From assembly GCF_001645685.2 (NCBI RefSeq), contig NZ_CP017080.1, positions 3,463,051-3,527,050 on the forward strand: a stretch of 64,000 bases of DNA, read 5' to 3'. The notes beneath the pieces were generated by a model that saw only the letters and a program-made list of their open reading frames with translations, was not told where the DNA came from and did no database searches. Within the stretch, counting starts at the first letter, position 1; each line of letters begins with the position of its first letter. A program made the position numbers and the translations under genes. Of this stretch, positions 27,100 through 38,043 are shown piece after piece. The DNA is from Peribacillus muralis. Lineage in GTDB: Bacteria; Bacillota; Bacilli; Bacillales; DSM-1321.

Positions 27100-28227
27100 T
27101 TGAATCCAATCTATCTGTATCGCTTCATTCGCTTTTTACTCGTCATCGGCGGGGTAATTTTAGGTGGAATTGGCTTGTTTTTTTTATCTAAATATACATA
27201 TCCATTCATCATTGCGATGGTAATCGCATTCTTGATGAATCCGCTTGTCACTTTCTTCGAGAAGAAAGGCAGGTTACCAAGGGGGTTTGCCGTATTCGTT
27301 TCTCTCTTACTCATTTTCCTTTCATTCGCAGGGCTCATCACCTTACTGGTTACCGAAATCATATCAGGGACCAATTACCTTGCAGGAGTCATACCTGAAC
27401 ACATCGAAACGATCGTGGACTATATTGAGTCCTACATCGCCACCACCATCATTCCTTTATATAACCAAATCGCTGCGATGTTCAATAATTTGGATGTCGA
27501 CCAACAAGATACCGTCCTCAAGAATATCCAGAATATCGGGGAATCCATCACTACGGGAGTAAGCGGGTTCATTCAAACGTTCTTGAAGAACATCCCCACG
27601 ATCATCGGCTGGTTCCCAACCACTGCAACGGCACTCCTGTTTACGCTGCTTGGCACTTTCTTCATCAGCAAGGATTGGGACACTTTCGGCAGGATGACTG
27701 GCAGGGTGCTGCCCGATAAGATTTTCTCTGGCGCCAAGCGTTTGTTCCGGGACTTGAAACGGGCCTTATTCGGCTTCATCCGTGCTCAATTCACGCTTGT
27801 TTCATTGACGACTGTTACGATTTTGATTGGGTTTCTCATTTTAGGGGTGAACTATTCGATCACGATTGCCCTGATTTGCGGCTTGGTCGATATCATTCCT
27901 TATTTAGGGACGGGCACCATCTTCATCCCATGGATCATATTCGAGTTCATCGTTGGAAATACGAGCCTTGCCATCGGTTTGTCCGTGCTTTACATAATCG
28001 TCGTCGTCCAGCGGCAATTGATAGAGCCAAAGGTTCTCTCTTCCAGCATCGGTCTTGACCCGCTTGCCACCCTCATCGCCCTGTTCATCGGTTTCAAGCT
28101 GATCGGGTTCCTAGGACTGATAGCAGGTCCTGTCGCACTCGTGATATTCAATACACTTCAGCGTGCCCATGTCTTCAAGGCCATCTGGTCCTTCATCATC
28201 GGCGCGGATACAAAAAAAACCATATAA
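27100..28227 (+). CDS. ytvI: AI-2E/PerM-family sporulation membrane protein YtvI
   Basis: A 375-residue polytopic membrane protein of the AI-2E transporter-like family. It shows paired N-terminal helices (GGVILGGIGLFFLSKYTYPFIIAMVIAFLMNP), a long soluble segment, and C-terminal helices with the conserved DIIPYLGTGTIFIPW and IGFKLIGFLGLIAGP. A TTG start at 27100 is chosen because GAAGGAGGATATG lies just upstream and the sequence LNPIYLYRFIRF aligns with the B. subtilis start; an ATG 28 codons upstream has no such support. Sporulation-linked in B. subtilis, substrate unknown. Confidence 0.9.
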   Translation: MNPIYLYRFIRFLLVIGGVILGGIGLFFLSKYTYPFIIAMVIAFLMNPLVTFFEKKGRLPRGFAVFVSLLLIFLSFAGLITLLVTEIISGTNYLAGVIPEHIETIVDYIESYIATTIIPLYNQIAAMFNNLDVDQQDTVLKNIQNIGESITTGVSGFIQTFLKNIPTIIGWFPTTATALLFTLLGTFFISKDWDTFGRMTGRVLPDKIFSGAKRLFRDLKRALFGFIRAQFTLVSLTTVTILIGFLILGVNYSITIALICGLVDIIPYLGTGTIFIPWIIFEFIVGNTSLAIGLSVLYIIVVVQRQLIEPKVLSSSIGLDPLATLIALFIGFKLIGFLGLIAGPVALVIFNTLQRAHVFKAIWSFIIGADTKKTI

Positions 28228-28270
28228 AAACAACCGATCTATATATGTTAGCATTCTCCTAAAGACCAGA

Positions 28271-28306
28271 TAAAAATCCGCCTCGGATGGAGGCGGATTT
28301 TTTATA
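28271..28306. terminator. Bidirectional terminator between ytvI and aceA
   Basis: AAAATCCGCCTC and GAGGCGGATTTTTT form a strong stem with A-run and T-run on either side, between two convergent genes. Confidence 0.9.
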
Positions 28307-28314
28307 TGTCACCC

Positions 28315-29598
28315 TTATTTGGAAGTCTCGAATTGCTCTGCTTCCGTAGAACCCGCAAGTGCCGTCGTAGACGAGGTTCCTCCTGAAACGACTTGTGCCA
28401 CTTCATCGAAATAACCCGTTCCTACTTCACGTTGATGGCGTGTTGCCGTATAGCCATCAGGTTCACTGGCGAACTCAGCTTGCTGCAATTCAGAGTATGC
28501 AGCCATGCCGCGCTCTTTATAACCTAAAGCAAGATTGAACATGCTATGATTCAATGAGTGGAAGCCTGCAAGCGTAACGAATTGGAATTTGTAACCCAAT
28601 TTACCTAATTCGACTTGGTAAGTGGCTATTTCTTCATCGCTTAATTTCGCTTTCCAGTTGAATGATGGGGAACAATTGTAAGCTAGCAGTTTCCCCGGAA
28701 ACTCTGCATGGATCGCTTCCGCAAAGCGGCGGGCATCTGCCAGATTAGGTTCCGAAGTCTCACACCAGATGAGGTCGGCATATGGTGCATAGGCCAAGCC
28801 GCGTGCAATGGCCTGGTCCAGACCTGCATTCGTGCGGTAGAATCCTTCTGGTGTTCTTTCACCTGTGATGAAAGGCGCATCCACCGGATCGATATCATCG
28901 GTAATCAAATCAGCCGCATCTGCATCCGTACGGGCGATCAAGATGGTCGGTGTCCCCATTACGTCCGCTGCCAAACGGGCGGAAACCAAATTACGTACGG
29001 CCGTTTGTGTCGGAAGAAGGACCTTGCCGCCTAGGTGGCCGCATTTTTTCTCGGAGGAAAGCTGGTCTTCAAAGTGAACGCCGGACGCTCCGGCTTCGAT
29101 CATTCCTTTCATCAATTCGAAAACATTAAGGGCTCCCCCAAAACCTGCTTCAGCATCCGCCACGATTGGAGCGAACCAATCGATATCATCTTTGCCTTCA
29201 GCAAAGCTGATTTGATCTGCACGCTGAAGAGTCTGATTGATGCGTTTCACTACTTGCGGCACAGAGTTGGCCGGATATAAGCTTTGATCCGGATACATTT
29301 GCCCTGCAATGTTGGCATCTGCTGCCACTTGCCAGCCACTAAGGTAAATCGCTTTTAGGCCAGCCTTCACCTGTTGCATGGCTTGGTTGCCCGTCAATGC
29401 TCCCAAAGCATTGATGAAATCCTCTGTTTTCAATAAGTCCCATAGTTTTTCAGAACCTCTGCGAGCCAATGTTTGCTCAATATCGATCGATCCTCTTAAT
29501 TTAATCACTTCTTCGGCCGTATAAGGACGTTTGATCCCAGTCCACCTTGAGTCGTTTTCCCAGCTTTGCTGTAATTTTTGCGCTCTTTCATTCGTCAT
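28315..29598 (-). CDS. aceA: Isocitrate lyase
   Basis: Splits isocitrate into succinate and glyoxylate, allowing growth on acetate or fatty acids. The 427-residue enzyme has the catalytic signature [23 protein letters not shown] and [19 protein letters not shown]. Start placed at the ATG giving MTNERAQKL, because GGAGG is correctly spaced for it and too close to the ATG two codons upstream. It follows aceB by 36 bp, forming an aceBA operon. B. subtilis 168 lacks this shunt, so the pair separates this organism from it. Confidence 0.97.
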   Translation of the reverse strand: MTNERAQKLQQSWENDSRWTGIKRPYTAEEVIKLRGSIDIEQTLARRGSEKLWDLLKTEDFINALGALTGNQAMQQVKAGLKAIYLSGWQVAADANIAGQMYPDQSLYPANSVPQVVKRINQTLQRADQISFAEGKDDIDWFAPIVADAEAGFGGALNVFELMKGMIEAGASGVHFEDQLSSEKKCGHLGGKVLLPTQTAVRNLVSARLAADVMGTPTILIARTDADAADLITDDIDPVDAPFITGERTPEGFYRTNAGLDQAIARGLAYAPYADLIWCETSEPNLADARRFAEAIHAEFPGKLLAYNCSPSFNWKAKLSDEEIATYQVELGKLGYKFQFVTLAGFHSLNHSMFNLALGYKERGMAAYSELQQAEFASEPDGYTATRHQREVGTGYFDEVAQVVSGGTSSTTALAGSTEAEQFETSK

Positions 29599-29634
29599 TA
29601 TCATTTCCTCCTATTTTATATGAATATTTAAATA

Positions 29635-31227
29635 TCAAGATAGTTGTTTGTATGCCGAATTGGTTAAGAAATCAGCAAACTCATCGGCTTCGATCAATTC
29701 TTCGAATAGTTTAGTAGCTTCCATGAACTTTCCTGCTTCGAAGGTTTCTTTTCCTACCTCCGATTTAATGGCCGCCAATTCTTCTTCTTTGATTTGGTGG
29801 AATAATGCCTCGTCTATTTTCCTGCCATCATCGAGAATCCCTTTTGGATGACGGATCCATTGCCAAACTTGAGCTCTTGAAATCTCGGCCGTTGCTGCAT
29901 CCTCCATTAAGTCATTAATCGGCGCTGCCCCTCTGCCGCTTAACCAAGACGCAATATATTGGATGCCTACGTTAATGTTCGTCCTCAATCCTGCTTCCGT
30001 GATCGTCCCTTCTGGTACTGCGAGTAGCTCTTGGGCGGTTACATGGATATCTTCACGTTTTCGGTAAATTTGGTTCGGTTTTGGAACAAGCAGGTCAAAC
30101 ACCTCTTTCGCCGTGCTCACCATCCCTGGGTGGGCCACCCATGTTCCATCGTGACCATCCCTTGCCTCACGCTCTTTATCGGCACGGACTTTTGCAAAAG
30201 CCTCAGCATTCTTGAGCGGATCATTTTTCACCGGGATTTGTGCGGCCATTCCCCCAATTGCCGGGGCATTACGAGTGTGGCACGTTTTGATTGCCAATAA
30301 GGAATAGGCCCTCATGTTCGGTACAGTCATCGTGACCTGCAGGCGATCCGGGAAAATGACTTCATCCGAGTGACGGAATTTTTTCAAGAAACTAAAGATG
30401 TAATCCCAGCGGCCACAGTTCAAGCCAGCCGAATGCTCTTTCAGCTCGTATAGAATTTCGTCCATTTCAAATGCAGCAAGAATCGTTTCGATCAATACTG
30501 TTGCCTTGATGGTTCCTTGAGGGATTCTCAAGTCGTTCTGTGCATATACGAATATATCATTCCATAATCTTGCTTCCAGATGGCTTTCCATTTTTGGCAG
30601 GTAGAAATACGGGCCGCTTTGTTTTTCCATCAATGCTTTTGCGTTGTGGTAGAAGTAAAGGCCAAAATCAAATATGCTTGCTGATATTGGCTGTCCATCC
30701 AAAAGGACATGTTTTTCTTCTAAATGCCAGCCCCGGGGCCTAACTTTCAGTACAGCTGTTTTTCCCTTCAATTCGTATACTTTTCCATTTGGATTTTCGA
30801 ATGAAATTGTACCCCTGATGGCATCGCGCAAATTCAGCTGCCCATCCAGGCAATTTTCCCAAGTGGGTGAGTTGGCGTCTTCAAAGTCAGCCATAAACAC
30901 ATTGGCACCAGAATTCATGGCATTGATGATCATTTTCCGGTCGACTGGCCCGGTAATTTCAACCCTGCGGTCTTGCAGGTCATGCGGGAGAGAGGCAATC
31001 GTCCACTCACTTTCACGAACATGCTTCGTTTCTTCAAGGAAATCAGGAAGCTTGCCTTGATTCAAGTCCTCTTGAACCCGATTGCGCCGTTCTAAAAGTT
31101 CTTTTCTTCTTTCACTGAAATGCCGCTCGATTCTTTCAATGAATTGAAGAGCTTCCGCTGTAAGTATTTGTTCATATCCCGGCTTAATGTTTCCTGTAAC
31201 TTGTAAGCCTTTTGCTTCCGTAATCAT
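29635..31227 (-). CDS. aceB: Malate synthase
   Basis: Condenses glyoxylate with acetyl-CoA to malate. A 530-residue malate synthase A with MADFEDANSPTWENCLDGQLNLRDA (acidic metal site), VLKVRPRGWHLEEKHVLLDG, IETILAAFEMDEILYEL and GLNCGRWDYIFSFLKKF. ATG 31227 (MITEAKGLQVTG) is preferred over an ATG or TTG eight codons up because GGAGAGGCAAC precedes it. First gene of aceBA, under a promoter flanked by an inverted repeat. Confidence 0.97.
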   Translation of the reverse strand: MITEAKGLQVTGNIKPGYEQILTAEALQFIERIERHFSERRKELLERRNRVQEDLNQGKLPDFLEETKHVRESEWTIASLPHDLQDRRVEITGPVDRKMIINAMNSGANVFMADFEDANSPTWENCLDGQLNLRDAIRGTISFENPNGKVYELKGKTAVLKVRPRGWHLEEKHVLLDGQPISASIFDFGLYFYHNAKALMEKQSGPYFYLPKMESHLEARLWNDIFVYAQNDLRIPQGTIKATVLIETILAAFEMDEILYELKEHSAGLNCGRWDYIFSFLKKFRHSDEVIFPDRLQVTMTVPNMRAYSLLAIKTCHTRNAPAIGGMAAQIPVKNDPLKNAEAFAKVRADKEREARDGHDGTWVAHPGMVSTAKEVFDLLVPKPNQIYRKREDIHVTAQELLAVPEGTITEAGLRTNINVGIQYIASWLSGRGAAPINDLMEDAATAEISRAQVWQWIRHPKGILDDGRKIDEALFHQIKEEELAAIKSEVGKETFEAGKFMEATKLFEELIEADEFADFLTNSAYKQLS

Positions 31228-31258
31228 GTTGCCTCTCCACTTCCTTTCCAACTTCTTT

Positions 31259-31322
31259 ATGTTATAATACAGTTGTTTTATTTCCTGTTTGTATTATATA
31301 ACACGTTGTATAATTTTGTCAC
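31259..31322 (-). promoter_or_regulatory. aceBA promoter with inverted-repeat operator candidate
   Basis: Minus strand GTGACA (31317-31322), 18 bp, TATAAT (31293-31298). CTGTTTGTATTATATAACAC over the -10 (31285-31304) is mirrored by ATGTTATAATACAG (31259-31272) near +15 to +28. The two half-sites share the TATTATA-ACA core, suggesting repressor binding. The regulator is unknown. Confidence 0.6.
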
Positions 31323-31378
31323 CAATTTTTTCTAAAAAATTCAGAAAAATGTGAACAAGCTAAAAAAAGCCTGTATTA

Positions 31379-31516
31379 TCAACGTTTCCACCAGACTTTT
31401 TTCCGGAATTTTGGCCATTCCATGTGATTCACTAGTTGTGAAACAGAGCGCGATACCTCCCATGGAATAAAAAACATCCCTAGTATCTTTATTGCATAAA
31501 CCGGAAGGGATAGCAC
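31379..31516 (-). CDS. Short basic peptide, 45 residues
   Basis: GTG start at 31514-31516 with GTGGAGGCTGCCG immediately upstream, a well-spaced ribosome binding site. The peptide begins MLSLPVYAIKILGMFFIPW, hydrophobic and possibly membrane-associated, and ends in HMEWPKFRKKVWWKR, strongly basic and tryptophan-rich. The stop codon is followed by a T7 tract. No family recognised. It lies upstream of the aceB promoter and is transcribed in the same direction. Its organised, amphipathic composition argues for a real gene, but there is no conservation evidence here. Confidence 0.5.
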   Translation of the reverse strand: MLSLPVYAIKILGMFFIPWEVSRSVSQLVNHMEWPKFRKKVWWKR

Positions 31517-31590
31517 CGGCAGCCTCCACTTTTGAAACTAGTTAATTTCAAGGAATCATTCAGGGATGAAGTTTTACCTAAAAGTTGTAA

Positions 31591-31637
31591 CCACGTTGAT
31601 TGGAGTGTAACGTGCGAGGCTCCTGCCGGAAAAGCGA
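31591..31637 (+). repeat. Degenerate fragment of a Bacillaceae dispersed repeat
   Basis: ACGTTGATTGGAGTG followed by GTGCGAGGCTCCTGC and GGAAAAGCG resembles, from memory, one end of an intergenic repeat abundant in Bacillaceae genomes. The rest of 31530-31810 shows no gene. Confidence 0.5.
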
Positions 31638-31812
31638 TTGCCCCCCTTTAAGGACAGCGGTCATGTATTGACAGCGATTTTAACACCTGTGGATCCCATG
31701 TTAGTCGAATCTTGGAGGAGGATTCGGAATCTTTTGATGGAATTTTTCCGTCCACTAACCAACATCACTGGAGAAACGTCCGGATGCCTTCATTGGTCTC
31801 CTTTTCCCAAAA

Positions 31813-31852
31813 TAAAAAGGCTGTCTAAAAGCGTGAGCCTTTAAACAGCCTT
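31813..31852 (-). terminator. fxsA terminator
   Basis: Minus strand AAGGCTGTTTAAA and TTTAGACAGCCTTTTTATTTT form a stem with a T-rich tail directly after fxsA. Confidence 0.85.
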
Positions 31853-31857
31853 ATATA

Positions 31858-32250
31858 TTATTTATGTCGAATGATGGTGACTTTTCCTTTGTTCATTCTG
31901 TTCATCAGAAACCGGATAACAATCGGTTTGAGGAGATTCCGGGTTGGCGGAAACACAAGGATCAATCCCATGATATCCGAGATGAGACCAGGGGATAGCA
32001 GCAGGGCGGCCCCGATGAAAATACAGATCCCATCGATGATTTCATTTCCAGGCATCATTCCATAACGAATTTGTTCCTGTGCCTTTCTCCACGTTTCCAT
32101 TCCTTGCTTTTTAGCCAGATAGGCACCGATTAAACCCGTGCCTATGATCAGGAACAACGTAGGCCAAAAACCAATTACCTTACCTGACAGCAATAGGACA
32201 ATAATTTCAATGACCGGCATCGCAATGATAAACAATAAAAAATATCTCAT
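31858..32250 (-). CDS. fxsA: FxsA-family cytoplasmic membrane protein
   Basis: A 130-residue protein with four hydrophobic stretches: an N-terminal MRYFLLFIIAMPVIEIIVLL, GFWPTLFLIIGTGLIGAYLAKKQGMETWRKAQEQI, and IGAALLLSPGLISDIMGLILVFPPTRN, all typical of FxsA. In E. coli FxsA overcomes phage T7 exclusion by the F plasmid; the native role is unknown. It lies downstream of pyk, the usual Bacillus position. Confidence 0.92.
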   Translation of the reverse strand: MRYFLLFIIAMPVIEIIVLLLSGKVIGFWPTLFLIIGTGLIGAYLAKKQGMETWRKAQEQIRYGMMPGNEIIDGICIFIGAALLLSPGLISDIMGLILVFPPTRNLLKPIVIRFLMNRMNKGKVTIIRHK

Positions 32251-32332
32251 TTACTTTCCTCCTGCACAGCCCATTTCTGGTACGGTACACCCATCTTACC
32301 TCATTGGCACGGAATGAGCCAAAAATTTCATT

Positions 32333-34093
32333 CTATAAAACGTTGGCATGCCCGTCATAAATGACACCGCGCCCTGAATCGACGGTTACTCGTTGTCCAT
32401 CCTTGAAAATCTTGGTCGAATCTTCCGCTCCCACGATGACAGGAATGCCCAAAGTGACGCCCACTACAGCAGCATGACTTGTCAATCCGCCTTCTTCGGT
32501 AATCAATGCCGCACATTTTTCAATCGCTGGCATCATATCACGATCGGAGCCGATCGTAACCAATACAGAGCCTTCGGTCACTTTTTCCAAAGCCTCCTTG
32601 GCGTTCTTCGCGATGACCACCTGACCTTTTGCGGATTTTCTGCCGATTCCCTGAGCCTTCAACAGGACCTCTCCCAGCACATGAATCTTCATCAAGTTAG
32701 TCGTTCCTGTTTCACCTACAGGGACACCTGCTGTAATGACCACCAAGTCTCCATGTGACACTAAACCTGAATGCAGGCTTTCATCGATCGCCGTTTGAAG
32801 CATTTCATCCGTAGTCGTCGCCTTCGGTCCGATTTGCGGATAAACTCCCCAAGCTAGTGCAAGGCTTCTCGAAACATGTTCATTGGATGTGACCGCGATA
32901 ATCGGTGCTTTAGGGCGATATTTAGAAATCATTCTTGCCGTATGACCGCTTTCGGTAGGAGTGATGATCGCACCGGCATTAAGATTGAGTGCAGTATGAG
33001 CAACTGACTGACCGATGGCATCGGTAACATTATGACGGTTCACTTTACTTCTGATTGATAATATATTTCGATAATTGAGCGCTGATTCAGCACGTGATGC
33101 AATATTATGCATCGTTTGCACAGCTTCTACAGGATAGGTACCTGCAGCCGTTTCGCCCGAAAGCATGATGGCATCCGTCCCATCGAATATGGCGTTGGCG
33201 ACGTCACTGGCTTCAGCACGAGTCGGCCTTGGGTTACGCTGCATCGAATCGAGCATTTGTGTAGCCGTTATGACAGGCTTGCCGGCGTTATTGCACTTTT
33301 TGATCATTTGCTTTTGGACCAACGGCACTTCTTCAGCCGGAATTTCCACGCCTAGATCGCCACGAGCCACCATCAAGCCATCTGAAACCTCAAGGATTTC
33401 ATCAAGACGGTCGACGCCTTCCTGGTTTTCGATTTTAGGGATGATTTGAATATGCCCTGCTCCATTTTGCTGCAGTAATTCACGCACTTCGAGGACGTCG
33501 GAGGCTCTGCGTACAAATGATGCCGCAACAAAATCGATACCCTGTTCGATTCCAAACAAGATATCCTGCTCGTCTTTTTCCGTGATACCTGGCAAATTCA
33601 CCGAAACACCGGGCACGTTGACGCCTTTTTTGTTCTTCAAAGTACCGCTATTCAATATTTTCGTATGGATTTCTTTGCTTACTTCATCGATCTTCAATAC
33701 TTCAAGGCCGATCAATCCATCATCCAGAAGGATTTTGGATCCGGTTTGGACATCATGAAGAAGTCCTTCATAAGTAATGGAGAATTTCTCTGGCGTCCCA
33801 AGCACTTCATTCATGGAAATGATGACTTCGTTACCGGCTGCCAGCTCCATTGAATCGTTCTCCATGTTATTAGTGCGGATTTCAGGTCCTTTTGTATCAA
33901 GCAGGATTGCTACCTGTTTCCCTGTTTTTTCGCTAGCCTCCCTAATGTTGGTGATCCTGGCGGCATGTTCTTCATGATTGCCATGAGAAAAGTTGAGCCG
34001 AGCTACATTCATGCCCGCTTCTATTAATTGAACCAGCTTTTCGATACTTTCACTTGCGGGGCCGATCGTACAAACAATCTTTGTTTTTCGCAT
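32333..34093 (-). CDS. pyk: Pyruvate kinase
   Basis: Makes pyruvate and ATP from phosphoenolpyruvate. The 586-residue protein has the core TIM barrel ([38 protein letters not shown] with the catalytic Lys, [20 protein letters not shown]), the allosteric C domain, and the extra C-terminal PEP-utilising-type domain of about 110 residues ([25 protein letters not shown]) typical of Bacillus PK. Start at ATG 34093 ([14 protein letters not shown]) with AAGGAGGATACACC. It follows pfkA by about 130 bp, forming the glycolytic pfkA-pyk pair. Confidence 0.98.
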   Translation of the reverse strand: MRKTKIVCTIGPASESIEKLVQLIEAGMNVARLNFSHGNHEEHAARITNIREASEKTGKQVAILLDTKGPEIRTNNMENDSMELAAGNEVIISMNEVLGTPEKFSITYEGLLHDVQTGSKILLDDGLIGLEVLKIDEVSKEIHTKILNSGTLKNKKGVNVPGVSVNLPGITEKDEQDILFGIEQGIDFVAASFVRRASDVLEVRELLQQNGAGHIQIIPKIENQEGVDRLDEILEVSDGLMVARGDLGVEIPAEEVPLVQKQMIKKCNNAGKPVITATQMLDSMQRNPRPTRAEASDVANAIFDGTDAIMLSGETAAGTYPVEAVQTMHNIASRAESALNYRNILSIRSKVNRHNVTDAIGQSVAHTALNLNAGAIITPTESGHTARMISKYRPKAPIIAVTSNEHVSRSLALAWGVYPQIGPKATTTDEMLQTAIDESLHSGLVSHGDLVVITAGVPVGETGTTNLMKIHVLGEVLLKAQGIGRKSAKGQVVIAKNAKEALEKVTEGSVLVTIGSDRDMMPAIEKCAALITEEGGLTSHAAVVGVTLGIPVIVGAEDSTKIFKDGQRVTVDSGRGVIYDGHANVL

Positions 34094-34223
34094 GGTGTAT
34101 CCTCCTTTAAGGAAAACTCGCCGCCTGTCCAACTTATGTAGACAGGGGCATAGTGTAATTTGTCTCTATCTTTTTATAAAATTGAATCTTTTTTCAATCT
34201 GATCATTGGTCAATCCTGATTGT

Positions 34224-35204
<981 letters not shown>

Positions 35205-35412
35205 CTAATCAAATTTAATCCCTTATATACCATTGTACCCTTTTTCAAGCTTCAATAAGCAGTAACTATTTCAACTTATGGTCACTTGATGTAATAAGAC
35301 TAACCGATTCTGTTCAGAAATTGAAGCAATATGGCGTAAATCTTTACATTCTTCACACAAATATATAGCTTTCGCATTAGACCATCGGTGCATCGGCTCG
35401 GTATGAAAGGCT

Positions 35413-35446
35413 GAAAAAACGTGTTGCCCAAGGCAGCACGTTTTTC
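35413..35446 (-). terminator. accDA terminator
   Basis: AAAACGTGTTGCC and GGCAGCACGTTTTT form a stem with T-runs at both ends, 13 bp past the accA stop. Confidence 0.85.
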
Positions 35447-35458
35447 CTTTACAAATGT

Positions 35459-36457
35459 TTACGAATGCTGCTTTACTTCCTCAGGTTTCCCATCAGGTTG
35501 TTTGGCAAATTCATATTCACCGATTTTCTTGAATTTCATGTAACGTTGATTGATGAGATCCTCACTATTCAATGGGAGCAGCTCATTAAATGAACGTTTC
35601 AAGGTTTCCTTGATGGCTTCTGCCTGTACATTTGCATTCCGGTGGGCGCCGCCTTTCACTTCCGGGATGATTTCATCGATGACTCCCAAGCGATTTAAGT
35701 CTGGAGCCGTGATCTGCATCGATTCAGCAGCCCTTTTAGCCTGGGAAGCATCCTTCCATAATAACGCAGCAGCCCCTTCAGGAGAAATGACCGAGTAAGT
35801 TGAATTCTCAAGCATGAAAATCCGATCTCCCACTCCAAGTGCCAAGGCACCGCCACTTCCACCTTCACCGATGACGATGCTTATGACGGGCACCTTCAGC
35901 CCGGCCATTTCAAAAAGGTTTTTTGCAATGGCTTCACTTTGACCGCGTTCTTCTGCAGCCTTACCAGGGAAAGCCCCCTTCGTGTCGATGAAGCAAATGA
36001 TCGGCCGATTGAATTTTTCTGCCTGTTTCATCAAGCGCAGCGCTTTTCGATAGCCTTCCGGATGAGGCATGCCAAAGTTACGACGGATATTCTCCTTCGT
36101 ATCCTTGCCGCGCTGATGACCAATGACCGTCACCGACCGTCCATCAAACTGTGCAATACCAGCAACGATCGCCTCATCATCCCCATAATATCTGTCACCA
36201 TGAAACTCGATGAAATCATTGAACAATAACGGGATGTAATCAAGCGTTGTCGGGCGAGCGGGATGCCTGGCAATCTGTACTCGATCCCATGGTTTTAAAT
36301 GGTCATAAATATCCACTTCCAGCTTTTCCAAACGTTTTTCCAACGTTTCGATTTCAACCGTAAGATCCACATCGGCATCTTTCGTAATGGCCTTCAGCTC
36401 TTTAATCTTATTTCTCAGGTCCGTAATGGGACGCTCAAACTCCAATTCATATATCAA
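35459..36457 (-). CDS. accA: Acetyl-CoA carboxylase carboxyltransferase subunit alpha
   Basis: With AccD it transfers the carboxyl group from biotin to acetyl-CoA, giving malonyl-CoA for fatty acid synthesis. The 332-residue protein shows [57 protein letters not shown] region and [39 protein letters not shown], which holds the carboxybiotin and CoA oxyanion holes. Its start overlaps the accD stop by 4 bp. Confidence 0.98.
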   Translation of the reverse strand: MIYELEFERPITDLRNKIKELKAITKDADVDLTVEIETLEKRLEKLEVDIYDHLKPWDRVQIARHPARPTTLDYIPLLFNDFIEFHGDRYYGDDEAIVAGIAQFDGRSVTVIGHQRGKDTKENIRRNFGMPHPEGYRKALRLMKQAEKFNRPIICFIDTKGAFPGKAAEERGQSEAIAKNLFEMAGLKVPVISIVIGEGGSGGALALGVGDRIFMLENSTYSVISPEGAAALLWKDASQAKRAAESMQITAPDLNRLGVIDEIIPEVKGGAHRNANVQAEAIKETLKRSFNELLPLNSEDLINQRYMKFKKIGEYEFAKQPDGKPEEVKQHS

Positions 36458-37317
36458 GACCGTTCACCACCCGGGGCATGGATTTTTAGGATCGTCGTCA
36501 AGGTTTCTTCCAATTCCGTCCGTTTGACGACCGCATCCAATTGACCGTGCTTCATCAAAAACTCAGCCGTTTGGAAATCTTCGGGAAGCTCTTCATGAAT
36601 CGTCTGTTCAATGATTCTCCGCCCTGCAAAACCGATCAGGGCACCAGGTTCGGCAAGGTTAATATCACCAAGTGATGCGAAGCTTGCCGAAACACCACCA
36701 GTAGTTGGGTGAGTCATGATTGAAATGATCAAACCGCCTTCATTGCTGAACATCTTGAGGGCGGCACTCGTCTTGGCCATCTGCATCAAGCTCAGTACGC
36801 CTTCCTGCATCCGGGCACCGCCAGATGCTGTAAATATGATGAACGGAATCTTCAATTCGCCTGCACGCTCGATGGCACGGGTGATTTTTTCGCCAACAAC
36901 CGACCCCATGCTTCCCATCCGGAAATTGGAATCCATGATCGCTGTCGAAACTTGATGCCCATTGATGGTCCCCACTCCTGTAACGACCGCTTCGTTAATT
37001 TTGGCTTTCTTTTTATCCTTCTCCAATTTATCCAGGTAATCCGGGAATCCAAGCGGATTGACTGAAATCATTTCTTTATCAAATTCCTTGAAACTGCCGG
37101 CATCAAATAAACATTCAATACGTTCATGTGAAGACATCGAATGATGGAACCCGCAATGGAGGCAGACTTTCTTATTTTTCACTAACTCTTTTGTATACAT
37201 GATTTTTTTACAGCCGGGACATTTAGTCATAATTCCTTCTGGTACATCTTGTTTCTCCCGATCTAAAGGAACCGTTGCATATTTCTTCTTAGACTTCGCA
37301 AATAGCTCTTTAAGCAA
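36454..37317 (-). CDS. accD: Acetyl-CoA carboxylase carboxyltransferase subunit beta
   Basis: The 287-residue partner of AccA. The N-terminal zinc ribbon is [29 protein letters not shown] (four Cys), followed by the crotonase-like carboxyltransferase fold with [19 protein letters not shown] and [26 protein letters not shown]. The gene heads accDA and lies about 90 bp after a FadR-type regulator gene on the same strand. TATCAT at about 37350 is a possible promoter element. Confidence 0.98.
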   Translation of the reverse strand: MLKELFAKSKKKYATVPLDREKQDVPEGIMTKCPGCKKIMYTKELVKNKKVCLHCGFHHSMSSHERIECLFDAGSFKEFDKEMISVNPLGFPDYLDKLEKDKKKAKINEAVVTGVGTINGHQVSTAIMDSNFRMGSMGSVVGEKITRAIERAGELKIPFIIFTASGGARMQEGVLSLMQMAKTSAALKMFSNEGGLIISIMTHPTTGGVSASFASLGDINLAEPGALIGFAGRRIIEQTIHEELPEDFQTAEFLMKHGQLDAVVKRTELEETLTTILKIHAPGGERS

Positions 37318-37408
37318 GCTTTAGTCCTCCCTTTACCACCAATTATCTATTATATGATACTTGGTACAAACTATATCAGAAATAAAATTAGTATCGTGTA
37401 AAAAGTTG

Positions 37409-38038
37409 TCACTCGTCTTTCGACATATTTCTAATTCTAATAAGATACGTTTCGATAGCTTTTTCTTCATCCCGTTCGAGCAAATATGTAAGAAGTGACA
37501 AATAGTCTTCTTTTTTCACATTACCCAGCACCATCTCTGATGTTCTTGCATAGCTGTTGACAATGCGCCAGATTCTTTCCAGCAATCGATTTCGATTCAA
37601 TATCGCGATTCTTAAGAAGAAATCGTCATCACGAAACTCCCCCGCTTTGACCCAGCCCATCAGCCGCTTGATATCTTCAGCCGTTGCGAAGAAAGCGACG
37701 ATCCTCAAACAGTCAATTTCAATCAACCTTTTCGTCTCAGCCAAGTCTTCCTGTACCTTTTTGTCTTGCAAAAAAAAGGTTCCCAGAAGCTCGACTAGCT
37801 TATGCTCCTGGAAATCCCTGATAAACGTCCCTTCACCACGCCTCGTTTCTATCAAACCCAATAGCTCCAAGGCACGCAATGCCTCACGGACTGAGGAACG
37901 GCCGACATTCAAACGATCCGAGAGCTCCCTTTCCGAGGGGATTTTATCCCCTGGCAGGAGGCTGTCCGCTTCGATCATTCCACGAAGGCTCTCAACGACA
38001 TCGAGATAAATTTTGGATGAAGAAGTACGATCCTTCAA
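37409..38038 (-). CDS. FadR-subfamily GntR transcription regulator
   Basis: A 209-residue regulator with an N-terminal GntR winged helix (VVESLRGMIEADSLLPGDKIPSERELSDRLNVGRSSVREALRALELLGLIETRRGEGTFI, residues about 14-73) and an all-helical FCD ligand-binding domain. The FCD part looks short and lacks an obvious full set of metal-binding His residues. It lies 5 bp after the malic enzyme gene and before accDA, so it may sense a metabolite of this carbon/lipid junction. Specific target and ligand are unknown. Confidence 0.9.
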   Translation of the reverse strand: MKDRTSSSKIYLDVVESLRGMIEADSLLPGDKIPSERELSDRLNVGRSSVREALRALELLGLIETRRGEGTFIRDFQEHKLVELLGTFFLQDKKVQEDLAETKRLIEIDCLRIVAFFATAEDIKRLMGWVKAGEFRDDDFFLRIAILNRNRLLERIWRIVNSYARTSEMVLGNVKKEDYLSLLTYLLERDEEKAIETYLIRIRNMSKDE

Positions 38039-38043
38039 ATTAA

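Noticed and set aside
37318..37408. FapR-like dyad (TTTGTACC...AGTATCAT) upstream of accD
   Set aside because: Only about half of the palindrome positions match; B. subtilis accDA is not FapR controlled.
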